64,000 bases of DNA, from positions 1 through 64,000 of the forward strand of contig JACKLO010000019.1 of assembly GCA_024235915.1 (NCBI GenBank), given 5' to 3'. Below are positions 34,598-42,619 of this stretch, in pieces. Each line of letters begins with the position of its first letter. Position 1 is the stretch's first letter. The notes under the pieces are model-generated. The model was given only the letters and a program-made list of their open reading frames with translations, ran no database searches and was not told the origin of the DNA. The DNA is from Burkholderiaceae bacterium. Lineage in GTDB: Bacteria > Pseudomonadota > Gammaproteobacteria > Burkholderiales > Burkholderiaceae_C. The position numbers were made by a program, and so were the translations under genes.

Positions 34598-35928
34598 GCC
34601 GCCCTCGAGGCGCTGAGGGGCATCTCTTCCCATCGGGCACGCAGGGCGGCCGCGACCTCCAGGCCCGAGGACAGGCCGTCCTCGTGGAAGCCATAGCGTG
34701 CCCAGGCGCCGCAGAACCAGAGGTGCGAGCGGCCCTGGATCTGCGGCAGCTGACGCTGCGCCTCGATGGCGGCCAAGTCGAACACGGGGTGGTCGTAATG
34801 CCACTCGCCGAGCACGGTGGTCGGGTCGATCGGCCGTGCCGGGTTCATCGACACGATCACCGGCGTGGACCAGGGCAGCGGCTGCAGCCGGTTGATCCAG
34901 TAGTGCAGACAGACGGCCGCCTGTTCCTGCTGCAGATCGCCAGCACGTTCGTAGTTCCAGGCCGCCCAGGCCCTGCGGCGGGTGGGCAGCACCGACGCAT
35001 CGGTGTGCAGCACGGCCCGGTTCCCGTGGTAGCGAATGCGGCCGAGCACCGCGCGTTCGCCAGGCGTGGCGTCCTCCAGCAGGGCCAGGGCCTGGTCGCT
35101 GTGACAGGCCAGCACCACGTCGTCGAAGTGCTCGCTGCCACTGTCGGTGCGCACCATCACGCCCGCCTGGCCCTGGCCCGGCGGCAGGCGCCTGATGCCG
35201 CGCACCGGCGTGCGCAGTCGCGCGTCGGGAATGCGCTGCAGCAGACGCTGCACGTAGTGTTTGGAGCCGCCGCGCACGGTGTGCCACTGCGGCCGGTCGC
35301 TGACCTGGATGAGCCCATGGTTGTGGCAGAAGCGGATCATCGTCGCCACCGGGAAGCGCAGCATCTGGTCGGTGGGGCAGGACCAGATGCAGCCGATCAT
35401 CGGCAGGAAGTACCAGGCGCGGAAGGCCTCGCCGAATCGATGCCGGTCCAGGAAATCGATGATCGGTTCCTGCAGCGCCTGTTCACGGTGCGCCTCGGCG
35501 ATGGCGGTGGTCAGGCGGTTGAACCGGGCGATCTCCGCCAGCATGCGCAGGAACGCGGGGCGCAGCAGGTTGCTGCGCTGCGCGAAGACGCCGTTGAGGT
35601 CTGAGCCGCTCCATTCCAGCCGGTGACCCGGCTGCCCAGGCGCCGGCGCCTGCACGGAGAACGACATGTCCGATGCCGCGGTCTCCACGCCCAGGGTCTC
35701 GAACAGGCGCACCAGGTTCGGGTAGGTGCGGTGGTTGAAGACCAGGAAGCCGGTGTCCACGCCGTGGGTGACAGCGCCCTGCGGCGTGGGCAGCGTGATG
35801 TCCACCGTGTGCGCGTGGCCGCCGAACCAGTCAGCGGCCTCGAACAACGTGACCTGCGCTTCACCGGCCAGGCGGTGCGCCACCGCCAGGCCGGAAACGC
35901 CGGCGCCGATGACGGCGACGCGCCGCAT
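34594..35928 (-). CDS. FAD-dependent amine-oxidase-type oxidoreductase (possible UfaD-like fatty-acid desaturating enzyme)
   Basis: A 444-residue flavoprotein. The dinucleotide-binding motif VAVIGAGVSGLAVAHRL starts at residue 4; the second signature EAADWFGGHAHTVDI follows. Further conserved pieces are VDTGFLVFNHRTYPNLVRLF, VVLACHSDQALALLED and LWFCGAWARYGFHEDGLSSG. The family occurs beside cyclopropane-synthase homologues and is implicated in furan or unsaturated fatty acid formation. It is first in the eight-gene cluster, so its promoter lies in the 503-bp region shared with the MerR/B12 regulator. Confidence 0.88.
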   Translation of the reverse strand: MRRVAVIGAGVSGLAVAHRLAGEAQVTLFEAADWFGGHAHTVDITLPTPQGAVTHGVDTGFLVFNHRTYPNLVRLFETLGVETAASDMSFSVQAPAPGQPGHRLEWSGSDLNGVFAQRSNLLRPAFLRMLAEIARFNRLTTAIAEAHREQALQEPIIDFLDRHRFGEAFRAWYFLPMIGCIWSCPTDQMLRFPVATMIRFCHNHGLIQVSDRPQWHTVRGGSKHYVQRLLQRIPDARLRTPVRGIRRLPPGQGQAGVMVRTDSGSEHFDDVVLACHSDQALALLEDATPGERAVLGRIRYHGNRAVLHTDASVLPTRRRAWAAWNYERAGDLQQEQAAVCLHYWINRLQPLPWSTPVIVSMNPARPIDPTTVLGEWHYDHPVFDLAAIEAQRQLPQIQGRSHLWFCGAWARYGFHEDGLSSGLEVAAALRARWEEMPLSASRAA

Positions 35929-35980
35929 CAGGCGCCCCCCGCCGGAAGAAGAACTGCCGCGCAGCGCCCCGGGGTCAACG

Positions 35981-36006
35981 AGGGAGGGAGGGAGGAGGAG
36001 GAGAGG
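35981..36006 (+). repeat. Purine (G/A) tract with G-quadruplex potential
   Basis: An unbroken run of G and A: three AGGG units followed by AGG units. It lies ~55-80 bp upstream of the FAD gene ATG, so the transcript leader of the lipid cluster would contain the complementary C/U tract. Four short G runs could form a G-quadruplex on the plus strand. Confidence 0.6.
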
Positions 36007-36176
36007 AACCCCGGGATTGCAGCCGACAGATCGGGCCGGCTGCGCGGCAGGAAAACCTGGGCCAGGACGGACTGGAGATGGAATGCCAGCCCGTCATGAC
36101 ATGACCGGTGAGAGCCATTCGGCGCCCCGAAGTTCCCGACATCGGATGTCATGCTGTCCCCTGGTGTTGAACTAGA

Positions 36177-36193
36177 CAGTCATAATGTGACTG
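36177..36193. promoter_or_regulatory. Inverted repeat, candidate LitR-like operator
   Basis: CAGTCA-taatg-TGACTG, a perfect 6-bp dyad with 5-bp spacer, in the AT-richer half of the intergenic region. Dyads of this kind are usual MerR-family targets. On the minus strand TTGTCC lies 17-19 bp upstream of the CATTAT within it, so the site may overlap the promoter of the lipid cluster. Confidence 0.4.
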
Positions 36194-36327
36194 ACCAGTG
36201 TTGATTGGACAAGATCGGACATGCTTTGACCCTGTTGCGAGGTCGGATTCTGATCACAGCGCGCCGATCCCACGAACGCTGGACGGGGGGGCATGACGCT
36301 GTACCTGCTCGTGACACCGGGCATCGG

Positions 36328-36357
36328 TTGAAAAATATACTGAATGGTTACTATGTG
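36328..36357 (+). promoter_or_regulatory. Candidate promoter of the LitR-like regulator gene
   Basis: TTGAAA at 36328-36333 and TATGTG at 36352-36357, spacer 18 bp, about 75 bp before the ATG at 36432. The long spacer is in keeping with MerR-type autoregulated promoters. A later TATAGA (36367-36372) is an alternative -10. Confidence 0.35.
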
Positions 36358-36431
36358 AACTCATCGGTATAGACTCCGGCAATCGCAGACCACACCCGTC
36401 CTGTCCTGGACAACGGTCGCCGGGAGTTCCC

Positions 36432-37373
36432 ATGACTGAATCCGCTGCATGTGCCACCCTCAGCCTGTCCATTGCCGCCGTGGAACGCGACACGGGCCTG
36501 AGCAAGGACACGCTGCGTGTCTGGGAGCGCCGCTACGGCTTTCCGGCACCTGAACGTGACCGCGGTGGCGAGCGCGCCTACCCGCTGGACCAGGTCGAGC
36601 GTCTGCGCCTCGTCAAAAGGCTGCTGGATCTGGGGCATCGCCCTGGCCGTGTGGTGGCGCTGGCGGTCGACGATCTGCAGCGGCTGGTCGAGGCCAGCGG
36701 TGCCGAGGCGACGCCTGTGGCGCCAATGACGCCGAGCTGTGCGGCCGCCGTCGATGAAGGCCTTGCCTGCGTCCGGCAGCACGACCTGGTCGGCTTGCGC
36801 CGCGTGCTGGCGCGGGACCTTGCCCGCCTGGGCCTGCCGAGCTTCGTGCTCGAACGCGCGGTGCCGCTGACGCGGGCCATCGGCGACGCCTGGCTGCGCG
36901 GGCAGATGCAGGTCTTCGAGGAGCATGCCTGCACTGAGGTGTTGCAGTCGGTGCTGCGCAGCGCGCTGGCGACCCTGCCGCCTGCAGAGCCACTGGCGGG
37001 CCCCCGGGTGCTGCTCGCCACCTTGACGGGTGAACCCCACGCACTGGCGCTGCATCTGGCGGAGGCCTTGCTGGCCACCGACGGTGCCGTCTGCGTGTCC
37101 TTGGGCCCGCAGACGCCGGTCTGGGATCTGGCGCAGGCGGCCGACGCCTATCGTGCCGACATCGTCGTGCTGGCCTTCAGCGGCATCACGGGCGTCGCAC
37201 AGGTCGTCGATGCGTTGACGGCGTTGCGCGAGCAGTTGCCCACGCCCGTCGAGCTCTGGGCCGGCGGCCAAGCCCTCCTGCTGCAGCGGCGCCCGGTGGC
37301 CGGGGTGCAGGCACTGCCGTCACTGGCGAGCCTGCTGCCGGCGCTCGCAGACTGGCGGGCCCGGCATCGCTGA
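36432..37373 (+). CDS. litR: MerR-family B12-binding photoreceptor regulator (LitR/CarH-like)
   Basis: A 313-residue regulator. The MerR helix-turn-helix covers ~10-80 (SIAAVERDTGLSKDTLRVWE). A four-helix bundle (~100-185) contains W154-x9-E164-H165, the CarH/LitR signature over the upper face of adenosylcobalamin. The Rossmann-like B12 domain (~190-310) carries the lower-axial ligand motif E201-x-H203 (LTGEPHALALHLAEALL). In light-sensing homologues photolysis of adenosylcobalamin disrupts the DNA-bound oligomer and derepresses targets. All key residues are present. Divergent from the eight-gene lipid cluster, its probable target. Light sensing is inferred. Confidence 0.82.
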   Translation: MTESAACATLSLSIAAVERDTGLSKDTLRVWERRYGFPAPERDRGGERAYPLDQVERLRLVKRLLDLGHRPGRVVALAVDDLQRLVEASGAEATPVAPMTPSCAAAVDEGLACVRQHDLVGLRRVLARDLARLGLPSFVLERAVPLTRAIGDAWLRGQMQVFEEHACTEVLQSVLRSALATLPPAEPLAGPRVLLATLTGEPHALALHLAEALLATDGAVCVSLGPQTPVWDLAQAADAYRADIVVLAFSGITGVAQVVDALTALREQLPTPVELWAGGQALLLQRRPVAGVQALPSLASLLPALADWRARHR

Positions 37374-37421
37374 ACGCCAGCGGGCGCCATCGCGGCGGCA
37401 GGGCGGCGGCGCAGAGGCGGC

Positions 37422-38087
37422 TCAGGTCTTGGCCTGCGCCTTCGCGGCCATCGCGGCTTCGGCTGCCTTGCGGTCGGCCACCACGCGTTGCGCGCTCGGG
37501 CGGTCGCCCACCAGCTTCACATAGCCCTTCCAGTCCACCCCGGCGGCAGCCAGCATGTCCTCACCCAGCACGATCTTGGTGGCCAGCGCCACCAGCGGCA
37601 GGCTGACGAAGGCGGAGGCATCGGCCAGCGTGAACCGCTCGCCGGCCACATAGGGGGCGAACCGGGCCAGCCGCTGGAAGCCGGCGATGTGGCGCGTCAG
37701 CAGCTTGCGCGCGCGCGTCTTCGTCGCCTCGTCCACCGTGCCGCCGAAGAAGGCCTGTGGATACAGTTCGCGCGCAACGAGTTCCAGGTGCAAGTCAACG
37801 AAGGTGGCGAGCTCGCGCACCTTGGCCGCCTCGAACGGGTCGCTGGGCACCAGGGCCGGTTCCGGGTAGGCCGCTTCGAGCCAGTCGTTGATGACCTGGC
37901 TTTCGCACAGCGCGCCCTGCGGCGTGCGCAGGAATGGCACCTTGCCCAGGGGTGAGCAGGCCAGCACCGCCTCGTCGGTGCTGCGGGTCATCACCAGCTG
38001 CTCCTCGAAGGGCAGGCCCTTCTCCAGCAGCACCAGCTTGACCTTGTTGTAGTAGTTCGAGATCGGGAAACCGCACAGCGTCAGCAT
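37422..38087 (-). CDS. Glutathione S-transferase family protein
   Basis: A 221-residue GST. The N-terminal thioredoxin-like domain begins MLTLCGFPISNYYNKVKLVL and includes GKVPFLRTPQGALCESQVIN with the glutathione-binding Ser region. The all-helical C-terminal domain contains RFAPYVAGERFTLADASAFV. Substrate unknown. The C-terminus is Ala/Lys-rich. No neighbours suggest a pathway; a long inverted repeat lies directly upstream of its start (38112-38272). Confidence 0.9.
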   Translation of the reverse strand: MLTLCGFPISNYYNKVKLVLLEKGLPFEEQLVMTRSTDEAVLACSPLGKVPFLRTPQGALCESQVINDWLEAAYPEPALVPSDPFEAAKVRELATFVDLHLELVARELYPQAFFGGTVDEATKTRARKLLTRHIAGFQRLARFAPYVAGERFTLADASAFVSLPLVALATKIVLGEDMLAAAGVDWKGYVKLVGDRPSAQRVVADRKAAEAAMAAKAQAKT

Positions 38088-38111
38088 CGATTCGTCTCCT
38101 GTCGTCGTCTC

Positions 38112-38272
38112 AGAGTGTGAGAGTTTTTCGGTCGTGCCCGAAAGGCGCGCCAGAACGCCCCGGATCTAGGCGCGAAGCGCCGCCATTGCTCGGGCTATGG
38201 CGAGCATTTGCAACGACGAGCCGGGGTGTTCTGGCGTGCAAGGCGGGCATGAATGAGAGACTCTCACACTCT
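38112..38272. repeat. 161-bp imperfect inverted repeat (MITE-like hairpin)
   Basis: The ends are a perfect 13-bp inverted repeat: agagtgtgagagt at 38112-38124 and actctcacactct at 38260-38272. Inside, CGCCAGAACGCCCCGG pairs with CCGGGGTGTTCTGGCG (one mismatch) and a short GCTCG/CGAGC stem closes the apex. It codes for nothing obvious. The right end reaches the first base of the EamA stop codon (38272-38274), the left end is 25 bp upstream of the GST start. The structure fits a non-autonomous, dispersed hairpin element. Confidence 0.75.
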
Positions 38273-39174
38273 CAACTCCGCCCGACCTTGTTGACGAGCG
38301 CGATCCCCAACGATACCGCGCCCAGCGCCACCACCAGCCGCAGCGTCACCGGCTCGCCCAGCAGGGCCACGCCGGCCAGCAGGCCGAACACCGGCGTGAG
38401 CAAGGTGAAGGCGGACAGACGCGTGGCCGGATAGTGGCGCAGCAGCCAGAACCAGGTCAGGTAGCTCGCGAAACTGACGACCACGGTCTGGAAGGCCAGC
38501 GGCCCCAGCGACGCGCCCGTCAGCTGCACCGGCCAGGGTTCGCCGACGACAAAGGACGCGGCCGTCAGCGCCGCACCCGACACCGCCAGCTGGTACAGCA
38601 GCGTCTTCTCCGGCATGGCCGTCGACAGGCCGCTGCCGCGCAGCACCAGCGTGGTCAGGCCCCACAGCAGCGCGGCGCCCATGCCCAGCGCGTCACCCCA
38701 CCATTGCTGCGGGCCTGCGGTGGGCGCCGTGAAGCCACCGGCGAAGGCCCAGACGACGCCGGCGAAGGCGGCCAGCAGCCCGGCGGCCTGCCAGCGGTCC
38801 AGCCGCTCGCTGGCTGCAATGAACGGCATGCCCAGGGCGACGACGAAGGGCGACAGGTAGATGAACACTGCCATGCGCGACGCCGAGGTGTACTGCAGGC
38901 CCAGGAAGATGCAGGCGAACTCGGCCGCGAACAGCCCGCCAGCCAGCAGGCCGGCCCGCAGCGTGCCATCAAACCGCCACATCGGCAGGCCGCGCGCCTG
39001 CGCATAAGCCACCAGCAGCAGCGCCGCACCCAGCGATCGCACGCCGGCCTGCAGCAGGGGTGGGATCTCCGCCAGCGCCACCTTGGCCGCCACCTGGTTG
39101 ATGCCCCAGAGCGCGGTGCAGAGCACCACGAGGGCCACGGCGCGGGGGTCCAGCGAGTGTCGTCGATCGGTCAT
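38272..39174 (-). CDS. EamA/DMT-family exporter
   Basis: A 300-residue membrane protein with ten hydrophobic helices in two EamA repeats (LCTALWGINQVAAKVALAEI in the first, ALLWGLTTLVLRGSGLSTAM in the second). Members export metabolites, often amino acids; cargo unknown. The ATG at 39174 overlaps the rhombosortase-like stop (ATGA), so it is expressed after glnE and that gene. Its stop codon lies at the edge of the long inverted repeat. Confidence 0.88.
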   Translation of the reverse strand: MTDRRHSLDPRAVALVVLCTALWGINQVAAKVALAEIPPLLQAGVRSLGAALLLVAYAQARGLPMWRFDGTLRAGLLAGGLFAAEFACIFLGLQYTSASRMAVFIYLSPFVVALGMPFIAASERLDRWQAAGLLAAFAGVVWAFAGGFTAPTAGPQQWWGDALGMGAALLWGLTTLVLRGSGLSTAMPEKTLLYQLAVSGAALTAASFVVGEPWPVQLTGASLGPLAFQTVVVSFASYLTWFWLLRHYPATRLSAFTLLTPVFGLLAGVALLGEPVTLRLVVALGAVSLGIALVNKVGRS

Positions 39175-39770
39175 GGGGCGGCGATTGTCCTGGACGCCCG
39201 CCGCCCCAGCCCCAGCGCCAGGGCGCAGAGAAGACCGGCCGCGGCACCGGCCGCATGGGCCAGCGGTGCCACGGCGATGTCCCAGCCGGCGGGATGCGCC
39301 AGGGGCCCGGCCCAGGGGCGCTCCAGCAGCAGCTTGGCCAGCAGGCCGGCGGCGATGGCGGCGCCGATGGCACGTTCGCGACCGGTGCGCGCCATCAACA
39401 CCACCGCCACCACCGCCACCCCCGCGTGCAGCACGCCGGACAGGCCGCCGTAGTGCGCCAACGCCGGCTGCACCTTCAATCCGAGGTGCGTCAAGGGCCA
39501 GGCCAGCCCCCAGGCCAGCGTGGCGCGGGCGGGCAGCATGGCCACGGCGCCCAGCCCCGCGAGCACGGCGCAACCGGCCAGGTTGGCCAACAGGTGCAGC
39601 GGGCTCCAGTGGACGAAGGCGGCCGTCCACCACCGCCAGGGCTCGGACGCGGCCAACCCCGGCTGCCAGTCCAGCGCCAGGGCCGGCACCAGCCAGCCGC
39701 CCAGCGCAGCGGCGGCTGCCAGTGCGCACAGGCTCAGCCAGGCACGGCGTCCATCCAGGGCGCTAGCCAA
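39171..39770 (-). CDS. rrtA: Rhombosortase-like rhomboid intramembrane protease
   Basis: A 199-residue polytopic protein. The conserved WTAAFVHWSPLHLLANLAG (His and Asn) and the catalytic GLSGVLHAG (GxSG serine) are the rhombosortase signature. Rhombosortases cleave GlyGly-CTERM sorting tails of secreted proteins. No ATG or GTG is available after the glnE stop; a TTG at 39770, overlapping the end of glnE by 8 bp, is the likely start. Its stop overlaps the EamA start. No GlyGly-CTERM substrate was seen in the window. Confidence 0.75.
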   Translation of the reverse strand: MASALDGRRAWLSLCALAAAAALGGWLVPALALDWQPGLAASEPWRWWTAAFVHWSPLHLLANLAGCAVLAGLGAVAMLPARATLAWGLAWPLTHLGLKVQPALAHYGGLSGVLHAGVAVVAVVLMARTGRERAIGAAIAAGLLAKLLLERPWAGPLAHPAGWDIAVAPLAHAAGAAAGLLCALALGLGRRASRTIAAP

Positions 39771-42504
39771 ACACTGCCTGCCACAGCGCCTGCACCGCGT
39801 CGTGCTGCACCTGGAAGCGTGCCGGCTCGAACTGCGTGGGCTTTTCGTCGAGCCTGGCCACGTGCTGCGCACGGCGCAGTTCGCGGTAGGCATCGGCCGC
39901 CGCCTGCCCCACGCCGGCGGGCAGCAGCCCCGCCACTTCAGCGCGTTGCAGCAGGGCAATGTTGCCGGCGTTGTCCTGCAGCGTGGGGTGCGCCGCGGCA
40001 TGCGCCAGCACCAAGTACTGGACGGCGAACTCCACGTCCATCATGCCCCCCGGGCTGTGCTTGACGTCGTAGCGCCCCGCGGGTACCGGGCGCGCCTCGC
40101 GCACCTTGGCCCGCATGGTCTGCACCTCCTGGCGCAGTGCCTTGGCATCCCGTGGCGCGGCCAGCACGGCGCGGCGCACATCCTCGAAACCGGCGCCGAT
40201 GCCGGTGTCACCGGCGGCGAAGCGGGCGCGCGTGATGGCCTGGTGCTCCCAGGTCCAGGCAGTGTTGCTGCCGCGCCCTTCCTGGTAACGGCGGAAGGCG
40301 GCGATGGAAGTCACCAGGAGGCCGGAGTTGCCGTTGGGCCGCAGCGCGGTGTCGATGTCGAACAGCTCGCCGGCGGCGGTGCGCAGCGTCAGCCAGGTGA
40401 TGAGCTTGCGCACGAAGGCGGCGTAGACCTCCTGCGCCTGGTCGGGGTCGGCCTCGTCGCTGTCGTCGTAGAGGAACACGACGTCGAGGTCGCTGCCGTA
40501 GCCCAATTCCTTGCCACCGAGCTTGCCGTAGGCGATGACGGCAAAGTGCGGCGTCTCGCGATGCCGCTTGCTCAGCCGCGCCCAGGCCCAGCGGATCGCG
40601 ACCTCCAGCACAGCGTCGGCGAGCGCCGACAGGTCATCGGCCACCTGCTCCACCGTGAGGTCGCCTTCAAGGTCGCGCACCAGGGTGCGGAAGACCTCGG
40701 CGTGGTGGGCGCGGCGCAGCGTGTCCAGCAGCGCCTCCTCATCGGCTTCGCCTGCACGGGAGAGGGCGGCGTGGCGGTCCTCCAGTTCGGCGGCAAAGGC
40801 GGTGCGGTCGAAGCGCTGGTGCAGCAGGCGGCCATCGGCCAGTTCGTCGACCACGCCCGGGTGGCGCATCAGGTACTGCATCGGCCAGCGTGCCAGGCCC
40901 AGCAGCTTGAGCAGGCGCTGCTGCACCTCCGGGCGCTCGGCCAGCAGGGCCAGGTAGCTTTCCCGGCGCAGCAGCGGCTCCACCCAGTCGACGAATCGCA
41001 GGGCGGCGTCGGGCGTGCAGGCGCCGTCGGCCATGCAGCGGCCGGCGCGCTGCATCAGCCGGCCCAGGCGCAGGCGGCTCTCGTCGCGCAGTGCCGCCAC
41101 GCGCGGCTGCTTGACCCAGTGGCGCAGGCGCTCGGCGAGGGCCTCGGGCAGGCGGTCGAGCAGGGTTTCGCTGTCGACCGGCACCGGGCCGGTGCCGCAG
41201 CGCTTGCAGCCGTTGTCGGCGCCAGGGCTCGGGGCCTGGCCGTCGTGCAGCAGGGCGTCGAACTCCGACGCGACCAGCTCGCGCACCTGTCCCAGCCGGT
41301 CCAGCAGTTCGCAGGTGTCGGCCGAGCAGGTCAGGTCCAGGCTGGCGGCGATCCACGCCAGGTCGGCATCACCCTGCGGCAGCAGGTGGGTCTGCTGGTC
41401 GTCCAGGTACTGGATGCGGTGCTCCACCTGGCGCAGGAACACATAGGCGTCGGCCAGCGCGGTGGCGGTCTCGGCTGACATCAGGCCCTGGGCGACCACC
41501 CGCTGCAGGCCGCGCAGCGTGGATCGCGTGCGCAGTTCCGGGAACTGCCCACCGCGCACCACCAGCATCAGCTGCACGATGAACTCGATCTCGCGGATGC
41601 CGCCGCGCGAGAGCTTGACGTCGTTGGCGCGCTCGGGCCGGCCCGCGGCGCGCCGCTGCGCTTCGTCGCGGATCTTGCGATGCAGCTGGCGCAGACCCTC
41701 GAAGATGCCGTAGTCCAGGTAGCGGCGGTAGACGAAGGGGGTGACCAGGTCGCGCAGCTGCAGGGCGCGGCCGCTGGTCACCGCCGCACGCGGCGCGACC
41801 ACGCGGCTCTTGAGCCAGGCAAAGCGCTCCCACTCCCGCCCCTGGACGAGGAAATACTCCTCCAGCATCGCCAGGCTCACCACCGGCGGGCCGGAGTTCC
41901 CGTTGGGCCGCAGCGCCAGGTCGACGCGGAAGACGAAACCGTCGTCGGTGGTGTCGCCGATCAGCGCGTAGAGCCGCTTGGCCACGAAGGCAAAGTACTC
42001 GTGCGCCGAGGTGCCCGGGCCGCCAGCGCTGCCGTCGGTCTGGCCGTCTTCCTCGTAGACGTAGATGAGGTCGATGTCGGACGAGACGTTGAGCTCGCGT
42101 GCGCCGAGCTTGCCCATGCCCACGACCCAGAAGTCGATGCGCTCGCCGGCCGCATTGCGCGGCACGCCGTGGCGCGCGTCGGCGTCGGCCAGGGCCTGCG
42201 CCAGCGCACGTTCCAGCGTGGCCTCGGCCAGGACCGACATCGTGTGCGTCACCACGTCCAGGGACGCGCGCTCCTCCACGTCCAGCACCGCCAGCCGCTC
42301 GATCACCAGGTGGCGCGCCACACGCAAGGCGGAGGGCAGGTCGCGCCCGCCGTCGAGCAGGCGCTGCACCAAGGTGTCGATGCCGGCCGCGTCGGGTGCG
42401 CCGGGGGGCAGCAGCGCCGTCGAATCATGCCAACGCCGGCGCACACGCTGCACGAACCGGCTGTGGTCTGCGCGGGCACTTCGCGGCAACAGGGCTTCGG
42501 TCAT
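39763..42504 (-). CDS. glnE: Bifunctional glutamine synthetase adenylyltransferase/deadenylase
   Basis: A 913-residue GlnE that adds AMP to, or removes it from, glutamine synthetase. Two nucleotidyltransferase domains are visible. The N-terminal one has GMGKLGARELNVSSDIDLIY, the C-terminal one AYGKLGGKELGYGSDLDVVF. FRRYQEGRGSNTAWTWEHQA is in the second half. Domain order fits the AT-N/AT-C family. The ATG at 42504 is preferred; a TTG at 42510 is an alternative. It is divergent from the AsmA-type gene and runs into the rhombosortase and exporter genes. Confidence 0.95.
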   Translation of the reverse strand: MTEALLPRSARADHSRFVQRVRRRWHDSTALLPPGAPDAAGIDTLVQRLLDGGRDLPSALRVARHLVIERLAVLDVEERASLDVVTHTMSVLAEATLERALAQALADADARHGVPRNAAGERIDFWVVGMGKLGARELNVSSDIDLIYVYEEDGQTDGSAGGPGTSAHEYFAFVAKRLYALIGDTTDDGFVFRVDLALRPNGNSGPPVVSLAMLEEYFLVQGREWERFAWLKSRVVAPRAAVTSGRALQLRDLVTPFVYRRYLDYGIFEGLRQLHRKIRDEAQRRAAGRPERANDVKLSRGGIREIEFIVQLMLVVRGGQFPELRTRSTLRGLQRVVAQGLMSAETATALADAYVFLRQVEHRIQYLDDQQTHLLPQGDADLAWIAASLDLTCSADTCELLDRLGQVRELVASEFDALLHDGQAPSPGADNGCKRCGTGPVPVDSETLLDRLPEALAERLRHWVKQPRVAALRDESRLRLGRLMQRAGRCMADGACTPDAALRFVDWVEPLLRRESYLALLAERPEVQQRLLKLLGLARWPMQYLMRHPGVVDELADGRLLHQRFDRTAFAAELEDRHAALSRAGEADEEALLDTLRRAHHAEVFRTLVRDLEGDLTVEQVADDLSALADAVLEVAIRWAWARLSKRHRETPHFAVIAYGKLGGKELGYGSDLDVVFLYDDSDEADPDQAQEVYAAFVRKLITWLTLRTAAGELFDIDTALRPNGNSGLLVTSIAAFRRYQEGRGSNTAWTWEHQAITRARFAAGDTGIGAGFEDVRRAVLAAPRDAKALRQEVQTMRAKVREARPVPAGRYDVKHSPGGMMDVEFAVQYLVLAHAAAHPTLQDNAGNIALLQRAEVAGLLPAGVGQAAADAYRELRRAQHVARLDEKPTQFEPARFQVQHDAVQALWQAVFG

Positions 42505-42619
42505 CGGCAACGGACGGGCAATGCCCCTGTGCTAGATTGGTTTGCGTGCCCGGTGGCGATCCATCGGCGCCCCGCCGGCTTGCTGCCGCCGGCCATCCTG
42601 CGCCTGTCCACTCGTCCGC

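Larger units (their letters stand above)
35929..36431. other. 503-bp divergent intergenic region between lipid cluster and LitR-like regulator
   Basis: No gene is seen. The half nearest the FAD gene (35940-36100) is GC-rich with a purine tract. From ~36150 base composition becomes clearly AT-richer than the surrounding genes, as expected for promoters. It contains a 6-bp inverted repeat (36177-36193), two direct GTGTTGA copies (36164-36170 and 36198-36204) and a candidate regulator promoter. The length and layout suit light-dependent control of both directions. Confidence 0.6.
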
